Shown one piece after another: positions 28,563 through 39,525 of a stretch of DNA of 64,000 nucleotides (positions within the stretch are counted from its first letter, which is position 1; each line of letters opens with the position of its first letter). Under the pieces are notes generated by a model. It searched no databases, was not told the DNA's origin, and was given only the letters and a program-made list of their open reading frames with translations. Source of the DNA: Streptomyces koelreuteriae. GTDB lineage: Bacteria; Actinomycetota; Actinomycetes; Streptomycetales; Streptomycetaceae. Where the stretch lies: contig NZ_CP075896.1 in NCBI RefSeq assembly GCF_018604545.1, positions 744,001-808,000 on the forward strand, in the 5' to 3' direction. Made by a program: the position numbers and the translations under genes.

Positions 28563-31500
28563 CGAGGTGGCGGGCAATCGCTTCGGGGGTTCGCAGGGTG
28601 AACAGGTCTCGGATGGTGATCACTGGGCCGAACTCGCGGCGGAGCAGCCCGACCAGGCGTACCGCCAGCATGGAGTGTCCGCCGAGGGACACGAAATCGC
28701 TCACCGCGCTCACCTCGTCGTCGTCCAGGTCCAGTGCCTCGGCGAAGTACTCGCAGACCACGGTCTCGGTCTCGGTCTGCGGGCCCCGCTCCCCCACCGT
28801 GGTCAGCGCGCCCAGTGGCTTGGCCTCGGGGAGCGCCTTGGTGTCAGCCTTCCCGTTCACCGTCAGCGGGATGCTGTCGACCTGGGCGTAGTGCGTCGGG
28901 CGCAGGAAGTCCGGCAGCCCGGCGCCGACGTCGGCGGCGACAGCGGCCAGGTCGGCGCCGTCCAGCACGAGGTAGGCGGCCAGCCGGTAGGCGCCGTCGA
29001 CCTGTGGGTCGGGCTGGGCGACGGCGGCGACGAACCGGACCGCGGGGTGCGCGGCGAACACGGCCTCGACCTCGCCGAGTTCGACGCGGTGGCCCCGGAT
29101 CTTGACCTGCTGGTCGGTGCGGCCCAGGTACATCAGGTTGCCGTCGGGCCGGCGGACGACCAGGTCACCGGTGCGGTACATGCGCTCCCCGGGCTCGCCG
29201 AACGGGCAGGCGACGAAGCGGTGCGCGCTCTGGGCGGGCTGTCCGAGATAGCCGCGCGCGATGCCGATGCCGGACACGTACAGCTCGCCGGGAACGCCGT
29301 CGGGCAGGGGCCGCAGCCAGGGGTCGAGCACGTACACGTCGGTGTTGTCGATCGCGACGCCCACCACCGGATCCTCGCACTCGAAGGTGCCGACGCCCAG
29401 GGTGTTGATGGTGTACTCGGTGGGTCCGTACAGGTTGTAGCCGACCGTGCCCTCGGTCTCCGCGAGCCGCTGCCACAGGGTCGGGGTGACGGCCTCGCCG
29501 CCCAGCAGCACCAGCGCGGGCCGGCGGTCCGGGTTGTCCAGCAGGCCCTCGGCCACCAGCTGCTGCGCGTAGGTCGGGGTCACGTTGATGACGTCGATCC
29601 CGTGCTCCAGGCAGTACTCCACCAGGGCGGGCGCGTCGCGGCGCAGCTCCTCGTCGCAGATGTGCACCTCATGGCCGTCGGCGAGCCACAGCAGCTCCTC
29701 CCACGACATGTCGAACGCGAACGACACGGTGTGCGCGATCCGGAAGATCCGGTGGCCGTGTTCCGCCAGCACCGGCTCGAAGATCCGGCGCTGATGGTTG
29801 ATCAGCATGTTGGTGAGCCCGGCGTACTCGGTCACCACGCCCTTGGGCTTTCCGGTCGAACCGGAGGTGTAGATCGTGTACGCGGGGTGCCGCAGCCGGT
29901 CCGGGTCGTCCGGCGCGAACGTCACGTACGGCTCGGCCTCGGGGAGGGGCCGGTCCAGTTCGATGAGGTCGCCGGTGAGCCGGGGCGCGACGGCACTCAC
30001 GGTGAGGATCACGTCCGGGCGGGCGTCGTCGACGATCGCGGCGATCCGCTCGTCCGGGTGGTCCAGCTCCAGCGGTACGTACGCGGCGCCGACCCGCAGC
30101 ACGGCGAACAGGGCCGCGATCCAGTCGAGGGAGCGCGGGATCGCGAGACCCACGGTCGTCTCGGGGCCGATGCCGCGCGCCGCGAGCACTCCCGCGACCG
30201 CGCGGCTGCGGCCTTGGAGTTCGGCGAACGTCATCGTCGCGCCGTGGGCGACGAGCGCCACCCGCTGCGGGTCGCGGTCGGCGGCCTGGTCGAAGCGGTC
30301 GACGACGGTGTCCGTGCCGACGTCCGTACGCTCCTCCCGCACGGGCTCGGGACCGAGCCCCCGCAGCGCGCCCACGGGCCCGGTCGAGCGGGCCAGGTCT
30401 TCGAGCACGCTCAGGTAGTCGTCGAGCAGCCCGCGGGCGCCCGCGGTGTCGCCGTCGCGGTACTCCAGCTTGACCGTGAGCCGGTCGCCGGGGGTGACGA
30501 CCCAGGTGAACGGGTAGTGCGTGGAGTCGTCCGCCTTGACCGAGGTGATGCCGTGCCGGGCGTTCATCTCGGCGAACGCGTCCATGTCCAGGAAGTTCTG
30601 CAGCACGAACAGGTTGTCGAACAGGGTGTCGTGCCCGCTGGCCCGCTGGATCTCGCCGAGTCCGAGGTGCTCGTGCTCCATCGCCTCGACCCGTGCCGTC
30701 TGTACGGCCGACAGGTACTCCCGGACGGACTGCTCCGGCCGGGCCCGCGTCCAGGTGGGCACGGTGTTGAGCAGCACGCCGACGATGTCGTCCAGGCCTT
30801 CGCCGTCGCGGCCGGAGACGGTCACGCCGAACACGGCGTCGCTGCGGCCGGTGTGTGCGCCGAGCAGCAGGCCGAAGGCGCCGGTCAGCACCGAGTTCAG
30901 GGTGACGCCGTGCTCCCTGGCCGCGTCCCGCAGCAGGTCCGACTGCTCGGCGGACAGCGTGTGCACGAGTGCGCTCGGCAGGTCGTCCGAGAGCGTCGGC
31001 GCCGGTCCGGCGAGCAGCGTCGGGCCGGGCAGGGCCGCCAGGTGCTCCGCCCAGAAGCGCTCCGATACGGCGGGGTCCTTGGCGTCGAGCGCCCGGGCGT
31101 ACTCCTCGAAGCTCGGCGTGGCCGGCGTCGGGTCGAGCGGCTCGCCCGCGAGGACGGCCCGGTAGGCGTCGAACAGGTCCCGCAGGACGATCTCGCGCGA
31201 CCAGCCGTCCCACAGCAGCAGGTGGTAGCTCAGCAGCAGGCCGTCGCGGTCGTCGGGCAGTCGTACGACGGTCAGCCGGATCAGCGGCGGCTCACCCGGG
31301 TCGAACCCGGTGTCGCGGTCCCGGGCGCGCAGGGCGTCGACCTCCGCGTCCGTCGCGAGGGCGACCGTACGGACGTCGACCCGCCGGCCGGCCTTGAGGA
31401 CCTGGACGGGGTTTCCGTCGTCGTCCGTACTGAAGCCTGCGCCCACGACCGGGTGCCGTGCGATCACGTACGCCATCGCCTCGGCCAGCGCGTCGGTGTC

Positions 31501-34500
31501 CAGGCGCCGGTCGAAGGTGAACCAGCTCTGCGCGACGTAGTGTCCGGCCGTGCCCGCCATCTGGGCCTGGAAGAACAGGCCGCGCTGGAGCGGGGTGACC
31601 GGTGCGGTGCGCTCGGCCGTGGTGGCGGCGTCGGCGATGTGCTCCAGCGAGCGGCGCCAGTGCTCGGTGATCTCGTCGGGTATGCCCTCGGCGAGGGTGA
31701 ACTCGGCGAGCAGGCTGCCGGTCGCCTCGTCGGTCCAGGCGTTGACCTCGACGGCGTACGGGCTGCCCTGGTCGCCGGCGGTGAGGTGCAGCGCCTGGGA
31801 CTCGCTGCCCCGGCCGAGGTAGTTGAACAGCACCTGCGGGCGGGCGGTGAGCAGCGGGGCCGTCTGCGGGTCGAGGTACCTGAGCTGCCCGTAGCCGACA
31901 TGGGCGCGCTCGTCCGGCTGGCGTTCGGCGACCTCGCGGGCCGCGGCGACCGGGTCGGTGTGCGCGGTGAGCCGTACGGGTGCGATGGCGGTGAACCAGC
32001 CGACCGTACGGGTGTAGTCGTGCTGTTCGAGGACCGGGACCCGGCCGTGCCGCTCCAGTTCGATCGCGAGATCGGTGGGCGAGGGCTGGACGCGGGTCAG
32101 CGCGGTGCGCAGCGCGCCGCACAGCAGTTCGGTGAGACCGACGCCGAGGGCGGCGGGTGCGGTGCGGGTGAGGCGGTCGCTCACGTCGGGGTCGAGCACG
32201 ACGGTGGTCTCGCGCAGTTCGCCGATGGTGGGCAGCAGTTCGGGCGCCTGGAGCGTGGTGATCCAGTGGCCGAGGTCGTCGTGTGCGTGGGTGGAGTGGA
32301 GCGTCAGGGCCTCGGCGTACTCGGCGTACGACGTGGTCGGCGGGGCCAGGGGCTCGCCGCGCAGCGCTGTGGTCAGGTCCTCCAGCAGGATCAGCCAGGA
32401 CACCGCGTCGACGGCGAGGTGGTGCACCGTGACGACGAGGGTGCGGGTGGCTTCCAGCCAGGCGAAGGCGATGACGTTGCCGGACTCGGGGTCGAGCCGT
32501 GCGGCGGCCTCGTTCGCCACGGCCGTGGCGTCGGTGGTGTCCGGGCGTACGACGGTGACCTCATGGGCCGGTTCGGTGCGCAGGGCCCATACGCCGTGGT
32601 CGGTGCGGAGGTGCAGTCGCAGGGTGGGGTGGGCGGCGACCAGGGCGTTCGCGGCGCGCCGGACGTCGGCGAGCCCTGTGCCCTCGGGGGCCTGGACTGT
32701 CCTGGCCTGGGCGAATCGGGTGAGGGAGCCGCCGAGTTCGCGTTGGCGCAGGATGATCGGGGTGGGGGTGAGGGGGCCGTCCTCACGGCGGGTGGGGGTG
32801 AGGGTGGGAGCCGTTGTCTGCGGTGTGCTCGTCGCCAGGTTGTCGGCGAGTGCGCGGGGGGTCTTGAGGAGGAAGACGTCCCGGGGGGAGATCTGCAGGC
32901 CGAGGGTTCGGGCCCGGTTCACGAGCGTGATGGCGACGATGCTGTCGCCTCCGGCGTGGAAGAAGTCGGTGTCGGCGGCTATGTCCGAGCCGGGCAGGGT
33001 CTGGGTGAAGATCTCGATGAAGGTGGTGACTGCTGAGTTTTTGTCTGCTGGTGTGTGGGGGCTGGTCGCGCAGTTCCCCGCGCCCCTAGAGGTACGTTCA
33101 GCCAAGGCCTTTCGATCCAGCTTGCCGTTTACCGTGAGCGGTAGTGCGTCGAGCGTGAGGACTTGGCCCGGGACCATGTGCGCGGGCAGCTTCTCGGACA
33201 GCAAGGTGTGGAAGTCGGCGGGCACACTGCCCACCACATGCGCGACCAGGTAGTCACCACTGTCCGCGACCGTGACGGCCACATCCACCACACCGTCTAG
33301 ATCGCGTACGGCGGACTCCACCTCGCCCAGTTCGATGCGGAAGCCCTTGAGCTGTACCTGGTCGTCGGCGCGGCCGGTGAACTGCAGTTCGCCGTCGAGG
33401 GTGCGGATGGCCAGGTCGCCCGTGTGGTACATGCGGGAGCCGTCGTCCGCGAAGGGGTTCGCGACGAAGCGGCCGGCGGTGAGGCCGGGCCTGCCGAGGT
33501 AGCCGAGCGACACCTGGTCGCCGGCGACGTAGATGGCACCGACCTTGCCGGGCGGCACCGGGCGGAGCCGGTCGTCGAGGAGGTAGGTGGTCAGACCGGG
33601 GATGGGGCCGCCGATCGGGCTGACGGAGTCGTCCGGGCCGAAGTCCGCGTCCGTGAGGACCCGGTGGGTGACATGGACGGTCGTCTCGGTGATGCCGTAC
33701 ATGTTGACCAGCTCGGGCGTGTCCGTGCCGTGCCGTTCGGTCCAGCCGCGCAGGCGTCCGAGGTCCAGGGCCTCGCCGCCGAAGATGATCCGGCGCAGTG
33801 CGGGGAGAGGTTCGGCGGCGAGCCGGTCGGCCTCGATGAACTGGTAGAACGCCGACGGGGTCTGGTTGAGAACAGTGACTCCGCGCTCGCGGACGAGGCG
33901 GTGGAAGTCGACCGGGGAGCGCGTCAGGCCGTACTCGGGCACCAGCAGCTCACCGCCGTACGCCAGCGCGCCCCACAGCTCCCAGACCGCGAAGTCGAAG
34001 GAGAAGGAGTGGAACTGGACCCACACGTCCCGGGGGCCGAAGTCCATGTCGGGCTGGGTGTTGGCGAGGAGCGTGACCACGCTGGAGTGCGGGACGGCGA
34101 CGCCCTTGGGCCTGCCGGTCGAGCCGGACGTGTAGATGACGTAGGCGGGGTTGTGCCAGCTCACCTCGGGCTCGGTGGCTGCGGCGTCCCCGACCGGCAG
34201 TTCGTCGCCCTGGACGAGTACCCGGGCCGGTACGTCCGCCCTGGCCAGGAGCTGGGTGAAGCGGTCGCGCTGCTCGCGGTCCACCAGGACGACCTGGGGT
34301 GCGGCGTCGGCGAGGATGTACTCCAGCCGGTCGTCCGGGTAGGCGAGGTCGAGCGGGACGTACGCGCCGCCGGCGCTGACGATCGCGACCAGGGCCACGA
34401 CCTGCTCCAGGGAGCGCGGGACGGCGACCGCGACGCGCTTGCCGGGGCCGACCCCGGCCGCGCGCAGGGCGGAGGCCAACTCGTCCTTGGTGTCGGCCAG

Positions 34501-37500
34501 TTCGCCGTAGGTCAGGGAGCGGGTGCCGCCGTCGAGGCCGCACTGGGTGACGGCGGTGGCGGCGGGGTCGCGGCGCGCGGCGGTGTCGAACAGATCGCCC
34601 AGCGTCGTCGGGGTGATGGGGGCGGGACGGCGCTCGCTCCCGGGGGCCAGGTCGGTGACCAGGGCGTCCGGGCGGGTGAGCAGGCCCGTGAGGGTGTGGG
34701 TGAACGTGTGCAGGATCGACTGGGCGGTCGTCTCCCGCAGCAGTTCGCCGTCGTAGATCAGGTTGAAGCGCGGGCGTCCGTCGAGTGCGCGCTCGACCAC
34801 CAGCGTGAGCGGGTAGTGCGGGGCGCCCTCGTTGACGAGGTCGGAGACGACCAGCGTGTCGTCGGGTCGGCGCAGGGCGGCGACATCGGTCGCCACGTCG
34901 AAGACCACGAGGGTGTCGAACAGGGAACCGGCGCCGGCCTGGCGGCCGATCCTCGCCAGGGAGACGTGCTGGTGCGGCAGGACCGCGCTCTGGTGCTCCC
35001 GGACCGAGGCGAGCAGGTCTCCGGAGGTGGTGTCATCGGACCAACGGGCGCGTACGGGGATGGTGTTGATGAAGAGACCCACCATGTCCCCGATGCCGGG
35101 CACGTCGGCGTCGCGGCCGGAGACGGTGGAGCCGAACACCACGTCGCTGCCGTGCAGGATGCCGCCGAGCGTCACGGCCCAGGCGCTGTGCACGGCCACG
35201 CTCAGCGGCACACCGGCCTCGCGGACGGCGGCGTCGAGGTCGCCCTCGGGCTCCACGGCGGTGTCGGCGAAGCGGTCGGAGTGTGTGTGGTCCTCGGCGA
35301 CCAGTGAGGGGCCGGGCAGGTCGGCGAGTTCGGCGTGCCAGACGCGGTCGCTCTCGTCGTCGTCGCGTCCGGCGAGCCAGTGCACGTAGTCGGCGAAGCC
35401 GCCGATCGGGTAGACGGTCCCCGGGGCGTGGTACTCGGCGAGCAGCGCACGGAGCATCGGCGGCACCGACCAGCCGTCGGCGATGATGTGGTGCACCGTC
35501 TGGACCAGGACGTTCCGGCCGGAGCCCGCGCGGACGAGGGAGTACCGCATCAGCGGGCCGGTGGCCAGGTCGAAGCCTTCGCGGCGGTCCCGCTCGGCGA
35601 GGTCGCGTATCTCCTCGTCGGTGATGCCGGGCCGGTCGAGTGTGGTGAAGGGTGCTTCGACGCCGCCTTCCAGTACGGAGACCACGCGGCCGTCGGCGAG
35701 GGCCGTGAACCGGGCGGCCAGGTTCGGGAAGAGGGTGAGCAGGCGGGAGGCCGCCGTCGCCAGCCGGTCCGCGTCCACCTCACCGTCGAGGGTGAGGAGT
35801 TGCTGTTCGACGTAGGCGCCCGCGGAGTCGTCGTCGAACACGGAGTGGAAGTACAGGCCCTCCTGCAGCGGGGTGAGCGGCAGGATGTCCCGCAGGGCGG
35901 GGCCGTCGAGGGCGTCGACATCGGTCTGGGTGAGGGGCACCAGGGGGAAGTCGCTGGGTGTGTGGCCGCCTTGGTCGAGGGCGGCGAGTCCGGCCAGGGC
36001 CAGCCGGTAGTAGTCGCCGATGGCGGTGATGTCCGCGTCGGTGAACATGCCGTCGGGCCAGGAGATGGTGGTGACCAGCTCGTAGTCGCCGGTGGAGGCG
36101 GCGGGTTCGGCGATCGCGTTGAACTCCAGGGCGCGCGGCAGGCGCATCTCCGGGTCGCGCTTCTCGCCCAGCTGGCCGGTGGTGCCCGCGAGTTGCCAGT
36201 CGCCGGGGGCGCCCGCGGCGAAGCGGCCCAGGTAGTTGAAGAGGACCTGGGGTGCGGGGGCGTCGAACTCGCTGCCGGTGAGGTAGCGCAGGGCGCCGTA
36301 GGAGACGCCGTTGTCCGGGACCCGGGCGAGGTCTTCCTTGACGGCCTTGAGGGCGGCGGTCAGATACGCGGGGGTGGTGAGGTCGGCCGCCGTGCCGGGG
36401 TCGACGGTCACCGGGAAGAGGGTGGTGAACCAGCCGACGGTCCGGGACAGTTCCGGTTCGAAGCCGGCGGAGCCCGCGACGAACTGTCCTTCGCGGCCGT
36501 GGCCTTCGAGTTCGATGTGGGCGAACGTCTGGTCCTGGCCGAGGTCGCGGCGCCGGCGGGCGAGGGCGACGGAGAGCGCGGTCAGCAGGACGTCGTTGAC
36601 GCCCGCGTGGAACTTCGCCGGGATCTCGCCCAGCAGGGCGGCCGTGATCTCGGGGCCGACCGAGACGGTCCGCAGCCGCTCGTGCGCGACGGTGTCGGTC
36701 TCGGACAGGGCGCGCCTGCCGATCGGCTGGTCCTCGCCGGGCAGGGGGCGCCGGTAGGAGGCGCTGTCCGCGTCGAACGCGGCGCGCTCCAGCAGCTGGG
36801 TCCAGCGCCGGAAGGACGTGCCGACCGGGGGCAGCTCGATCGGCGTGCCCGAGGTGAACTGCCGCCAGGCGGTGGCCAGGTCCTCCATCAGGACGCGCCA
36901 GGACACGCCGTCGATCACCACGTGGTGGGCGACCAGGACCAGTTGCCGTGCCTCACGGCGCCAGACGGCACGCAGCATCGCGCCGGCGTCCGGGTCCAGT
37001 CCCTCGGTGGCGAGCGCGGCGCACTCCTCGACCGGCAGATCGCTCTCCTGCCAGGTCACGGACGCCCCGTCCGCCTCCGGGATGTAGAAGCTCCAGTCCT
37101 CGCCGCGCACCAGCTTGGCGCGCAGCATGTCGTGGTGCCGGACGAGGGCCGAGAGGGTCGCGTCGAGGGCGTCTGCGGTCAGGTCCGCCGGGGTGTTGAG
37201 CACGACGGACTGGACGAAGCCGTCGACGGCGTCGGTGGTCTCGCCGAGCCACTGCACGATGGGCGATCCCACGACGGTTCCGGTGGCGACGTCGGCGTGG
37301 TCCGTGGCGGAGACGTCCTCGCGGCTCGCGACCGCGGCCAGGGCGCCCACGGTGCTGTGGGTGAAGATCTGTCGTGCGGTGACGTGCAGGCCCTCGTCGC
37401 GCAGGGCGCTCAGCAGGGAGATGGCCAGGATGCTGTCGCCGCCGAGCTGGAAGAAGTCCTGGTCGACGCCGACCTCGTCGAGCCGCAGCACCTGCGCGAC

Positions 37501-39468
37501 CGCGGCGCACACGGCGCGCTCGTCGTCGGTGGTGGGGCGGACGAGGGAGCCCGTGTCGATCGTGGGCTCGGGCAGGGCGTTGCGGTCGAGCTTGCCGTTG
37601 GCGGTGAGCGGGAACGCGTCCATCACGACGAGGTGGGTCGGCACCATGTACTCGACCATGTGCTCGGTCGCCCAGGCCTTGACCTCGTCCGCCCGGAGGT
37701 CCTCGCCGCCGGCGGCCGGGATGACGTAGCCGACGAGGTAGGTGCCGCCCGCCGAGTTCTTCTTGGCGACGACGCAGGTGTGCCGGACCCGGGGGTGTTC
37801 GGCGAGGCCGGCCTCGACGTCCTCTATCTCCAGCCGCATGCCGCGGATCTTGATCTGGTTGTCGGCGCGGCCGAGGAAGTCCAGGGATCCGTCGGGGGCG
37901 AAGCGCGCGAGGTCGCCGGTGCGGTAGAGGCGGGAGCCGTCGGCGGCGAAGGGGTTGGCCACGAACCGGGAGGCGGTCAGGCCGGGGGCGTTGACGTAGC
38001 CGCGGCCCAGGAGGAAGCCGCCCACGTAGAGTTCGCCGCCGACGCCGACCGGGACGGGGCGCAGTTCTTCGTCCAGGACGTACAGCTGGGTGTTGGGGTT
38101 GGCCTTGCCGATGGACGTCGACAGGCGTTCGGCGGCGCCCCGGTAGATGACGTGGGAGACGCCGATGGTCGTCTCGGCGGGGCCGTAGCCGTGGTACATG
38201 GGGATGTCGAGCTTGGTGCGGAACCGCTCGTACAGCTCGGGGGTGAGCACCTCGCCGCCGCACCACACGTGGCGCAGGCTGTCCAGGCGGCCGGTGTCGC
38301 CCGCCATCTCCAGCAGCACGTCCAGCATGGACGACACCAGGTAGGTGAAGGTGACGCGCTGTTCGGCGATGACGCTCAGCAGATGGTGCGGGTCGCGTTC
38401 GCCGCCGGTGCGCAGGACCACCAGCCTGCCGCCGGAGACCAGGGGCAGGAAGATCTCGTTGATGGATATGTCGAAGGACAGCGGGGCTTTGAAGAGCGAG
38501 GCGTCGTCGTGTCCGAAGCCCAGGATCTCGTTGACCTGCCACAGCAGGCGCTCGCTGATCGCCTCGTGCCGGATCATCGCGCCCTTGGGCCGCCCGGTGG
38601 AACCGGACGTGAAGATGACATAGGCCAGGGCGTCGCCGAGGACGGTGACGCCGGTGCCCTCGGCAGGGTGGGAGGCGTAACCCCAGTCGCCGAGGTCGAC
38701 GGCCACGGCCTCCGGTTCGGCCGGGTCGTGCTCGCCCGAGGCGTTGAGCTGGAGGACGACCCGGGCGTCCTCGATGACGACGGCCCGGCGCGCGGCGGGC
38801 CACTGCGGGTCGAGCGGCACGAACGCGCATCCGGCCTGGAGCGCGGCGAGCAGCCCGATCACCATGTCGGCGGAGCGGGCCAGGGAGATGCCGACGACCT
38901 GCTCGTGGCCCAGTCCGCGGGCGATGAGGTGGTGGGCGAGCTGACTGGAGAGCTCGGCCGCCTGGCGGTAGGTCAGCGAGCGGTGCTCGTCGACGATGGC
39001 GACGGCGTCCGGTCTGGTCCGCGCCTGCTCCCGGAACATCTCGACGACGGTCGGGCGGACCCGGTCGGCCTGGTTGTCGTTCCACTCGGCCAGGGTCCGC
39101 AGCCGGGCGGCAACGCTGGACGGGCCGACGGTGCCGAGCGGCCGGTCCGGGAAGTCGGCCAGGTCGTCCAGCGCGAGCTGCGCGTCGGCCGGCGTGACGA
39201 CTTCCGGGACGGTGATGCTCAGGCCGTCCGCGCCGACGTCCCAGCCGGCGGGCGCCGTCCCGCCGTTGTCGACCCAGCCGAGGACGTCGGCGAAGAGTGT
39301 GCCGGGCGCGAGGTCGATCCCGTCGGGGCTCTGCCCCGTCGCCCAGTACGACAGACCGATGGCGCACGCTTCGGCGATGGTCCTGTCCGGGTAGTCACCT
39401 GTGCGCCGGCGGACATCTGCCAGGCGGGTGGGAGAAAGCAGTGCGACACGAGCGCGCGGTTCCATCAT
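28552..39468 (-). CDS. cchH: Coelichelin nonribosomal peptide synthetase, three modules
   Basis: The protein has 3,638 residues with order A1-PCP1-E1-C2-A2-PCP2-E2-C3-A3-PCP3 and no thioesterase. Carrier Ser sites are near residues 677, 2174 and 3597. E1 [10 protein letters not shown] is near 852, C2 HHIIADGWS near 1329, E2 [10 protein letters not shown] near 2353, and C3 [10 protein letters not shown] near 2751 has Tyr for the first His. Pocket residues read DINYWGGIG for A1, DFWNIGMVH for A2 and DMENLGLIN for A3, matching codes I recall for formyl-hydroxyornithine, Thr and hydroxyornithine. Residues 1-135 resemble a condensation-domain remnant. An iron box precedes the gene. A dispersed repeat lies in frame in the A2-PCP2 linker. 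The start has only a distant GGAAGG. Confidence 0.95.
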   Translation of the reverse strand: MMEPRARVALLSPTRLADVRRRTGDYPDRTIAEACAIGLSYWATGQSPDGIDLAPGTLFADVLGWVDNGGTAPAGWDVGADGLSITVPEVVTPADAQLALDDLADFPDRPLGTVGPSSVAARLRTLAEWNDNQADRVRPTVVEMFREQARTRPDAVAIVDEHRSLTYRQAAELSSQLAHHLIARGLGHEQVVGISLARSADMVIGLLAALQAGCAFVPLDPQWPAARRAVVIEDARVVLQLNASGEHDPAEPEAVAVDLGDWGYASHPAEGTGVTVLGDALAYVIFTSGSTGRPKGAMIRHEAISERLLWQVNEILGFGHDDASLFKAPLSFDISINEIFLPLVSGGRLVVLRTGGERDPHHLLSVIAEQRVTFTYLVSSMLDVLLEMAGDTGRLDSLRHVWCGGEVLTPELYERFRTKLDIPMYHGYGPAETTIGVSHVIYRGAAERLSTSIGKANPNTQLYVLDEELRPVPVGVGGELYVGGFLLGRGYVNAPGLTASRFVANPFAADGSRLYRTGDLARFAPDGSLDFLGRADNQIKIRGMRLEIEDVEAGLAEHPRVRHTCVVAKKNSAGGTYLVGYVIPAAGGEDLRADEVKAWATEHMVEYMVPTHLVVMDAFPLTANGKLDRNALPEPTIDTGSLVRPTTDDERAVCAAVAQVLRLDEVGVDQDFFQLGGDSILAISLLSALRDEGLHVTARQIFTHSTVGALAAVASREDVSATDHADVATGTVVGSPIVQWLGETTDAVDGFVQSVVLNTPADLTADALDATLSALVRHHDMLRAKLVRGEDWSFYIPEADGASVTWQESDLPVEECAALATEGLDPDAGAMLRAVWRREARQLVLVAHHVVIDGVSWRVLMEDLATAWRQFTSGTPIELPPVGTSFRRWTQLLERAAFDADSASYRRPLPGEDQPIGRRALSETDTVAHERLRTVSVGPEITAALLGEIPAKFHAGVNDVLLTALSVALARRRRDLGQDQTFAHIELEGHGREGQFVAGSAGFEPELSRTVGWFTTLFPVTVDPGTAADLTTPAYLTAALKAVKEDLARVPDNGVSYGALRYLTGSEFDAPAPQVLFNYLGRFAAGAPGDWQLAGTTGQLGEKRDPEMRLPRALEFNAIAEPAASTGDYELVTTISWPDGMFTDADITAIGDYYRLALAGLAALDQGGHTPSDFPLVPLTQTDVDALDGPALRDILPLTPLQEGLYFHSVFDDDSAGAYVEQQLLTLDGEVDADRLATAASRLLTLFPNLAARFTALADGRVVSVLEGGVEAPFTTLDRPGITDEEIRDLAERDRREGFDLATGPLMRYSLVRAGSGRNVLVQTVHHIIADGWSVPPMLRALLAEYHAPGTVYPIGGFADYVHWLAGRDDDESDRVWHAELADLPGPSLVAEDHTHSDRFADTAVEPEGDLDAAVREAGVPLSVAVHSAWAVTLGGILHGSDVVFGSTVSGRDADVPGIGDMVGLFINTIPVRARWSDDTTSGDLLASVREHQSAVLPHQHVSLARIGRQAGAGSLFDTLVVFDVATDVAALRRPDDTLVVSDLVNEGAPHYPLTLVVERALDGRPRFNLIYDGELLRETTAQSILHTFTHTLTGLLTRPDALVTDLAPGSERRPAPITPTTLGDLFDTAARRDPAATAVTQCGLDGGTRSLTYGELADTKDELASALRAAGVGPGKRVAVAVPRSLEQVVALVAIVSAGGAYVPLDLAYPDDRLEYILADAAPQVVLVDREQRDRFTQLLARADVPARVLVQGDELPVGDAAATEPEVSWHNPAYVIYTSGSTGRPKGVAVPHSSVVTLLANTQPDMDFGPRDVWVQFHSFSFDFAVWELWGALAYGGELLVPEYGLTRSPVDFHRLVRERGVTVLNQTPSAFYQFIEADRLAAEPLPALRRIIFGGEALDLGRLRGWTERHGTDTPELVNMYGITETTVHVTHRVLTDADFGPDDSVSPIGGPIPGLTTYLLDDRLRPVPPGKVGAIYVAGDQVSLGYLGRPGLTAGRFVANPFADDGSRMYHTGDLAIRTLDGELQFTGRADDQVQLKGFRIELGEVESAVRDLDGVVDVAVTVADSGDYLVAHVVGSVPADFHTLLSEKLPAHMVPGQVLTLDALPLTVNGKLDRKALAERTSRGAGNCATSPHTPADKNSAVTTFIEIFTQTLPGSDIAADTDFFHAGGDSIVAITLVNRARTLGLQISPRDVFLLKTPRALADNLATSTPQTTAPTLTPTRREDGPLTPTPIILRQRELGGSLTRFAQARTVQAPEGTGLADVRRAANALVAAHPTLRLHLRTDHGVWALRTEPAHEVTVVRPDTTDATAVANEAAARLDPESGNVIAFAWLEATRTLVVTVHHLAVDAVSWLILLEDLTTALRGEPLAPPTTSYAEYAEALTLHSTHAHDDLGHWITTLQAPELLPTIGELRETTVVLDPDVSDRLTRTAPAALGVGLTELLCGALRTALTRVQPSPTDLAIELERHGRVPVLEQHDYTRTVGWFTAIAPVRLTAHTDPVAAAREVAERQPDERAHVGYGQLRYLDPQTAPLLTARPQVLFNYLGRGSESQALHLTAGDQGSPYAVEVNAWTDEATGSLLAEFTLAEGIPDEITEHWRRSLEHIADAATTAERTAPVTPLQRGLFFQAQMAGTAGHYVAQSWFTFDRRLDTDALAEAMAYVIARHPVVGAGFSTDDDGNPVQVLKAGRRVDVRTVALATDAEVDALRARDRDTGFDPGEPPLIRLTVVRLPDDRDGLLLSYHLLLWDGWSREIVLRDLFDAYRAVLAGEPLDPTPATPSFEEYARALDAKDPAVSERFWAEHLAALPGPTLLAGPAPTLSDDLPSALVHTLSAEQSDLLRDAAREHGVTLNSVLTGAFGLLLGAHTGRSDAVFGVTVSGRDGEGLDDIVGVLLNTVPTWTRARPEQSVREYLSAVQTARVEAMEHEHLGLGEIQRASGHDTLFDNLFVLQNFLDMDAFAEMNARHGITSVKADDSTHYPFTWVVTPGDRLTVKLEYRDGDTAGARGLLDDYLSVLEDLARSTGPVGALRGLGPEPVREERTDVGTDTVVDRFDQAADRDPQRVALVAHGATMTFAELQGRSRAVAGVLAARGIGPETTVGLAIPRSLDWIAALFAVLRVGAAYVPLELDHPDERIAAIVDDARPDVILTVSAVAPRLTGDLIELDRPLPEAEPYVTFAPDDPDRLRHPAYTIYTSGSTGKPKGVVTEYAGLTNMLINHQRRIFEPVLAEHGHRIFRIAHTVSFAFDMSWEELLWLADGHEVHICDEELRRDAPALVEYCLEHGIDVINVTPTYAQQLVAEGLLDNPDRRPALVLLGGEAVTPTLWQRLAETEGTVGYNLYGPTEYTINTLGVGTFECEDPVVGVAIDNTDVYVLDPWLRPLPDGVPGELYVSGIGIARGYLGQPAQSAHRFVACPFGEPGERMYRTGDLVVRRPDGNLMYLGRTDQQVKIRGHRVELGEVEAVFAAHPAVRFVAAVAQPDPQVDGAYRLAAYLVLDGADLAAVAADVGAGLPDFLRPTHYAQVDSIPLTVNGKADTKALPEAKPLGALTTVGERGPQTETETVVCEYFAEALDLDDDEVSAVSDFVSLGGHSMLAVRLVGLLRREFGPVITIRDLFTLRTPEAIARHLDDN
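33055..33088. repeat. 34-bp dispersed repeat, copy 2, inside cchH
   Basis: It is identical over 34 bp to 26797-26830. It lies in the linker between A2 and PCP2 and is translated in frame as [11 protein letters not shown] within the NRPS. The flank toward 33030 is A/T-richer (encoding PADKNSA), so the inserted segment may be longer than the core. Confidence 0.88.
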
Positions 39469-39495
39469 CGAAGACTCAGCGTCCCTTCCAGAATG

Positions 39496-39514
39496 TGGAG
39501 TTAGGCTAACCTAA
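39496..39514 (-). promoter_or_regulatory. Iron box upstream of cchH
   Basis: On the minus strand TTAGGTTAGCCTAACTCCA matches the consensus at 16 of 19 positions. It lies in the 57-bp gap between the cchG stop and the cchH start. A wider inverted pair (GTTAGGC at 39500-39506, GCCTAAC at 39524-39530) reaches across the cchG stop codon, which may allow a second repressor dimer. The cchH gene thus probably has its own iron-controlled promoter. Confidence 0.82.
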
Positions 39515-39525
39515 ATAAGGGTTGC

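Noticed and set aside
28465..39504. Long open frames on the plus strand opposite cchH (for example 28465-33036 and 35335-39504)
   Set aside because: High-GC shadow frames. They have no start signals, their composition is Gly/Val/Arg/Gln-rich without domains, and they lie opposite an unmistakable NRPS.
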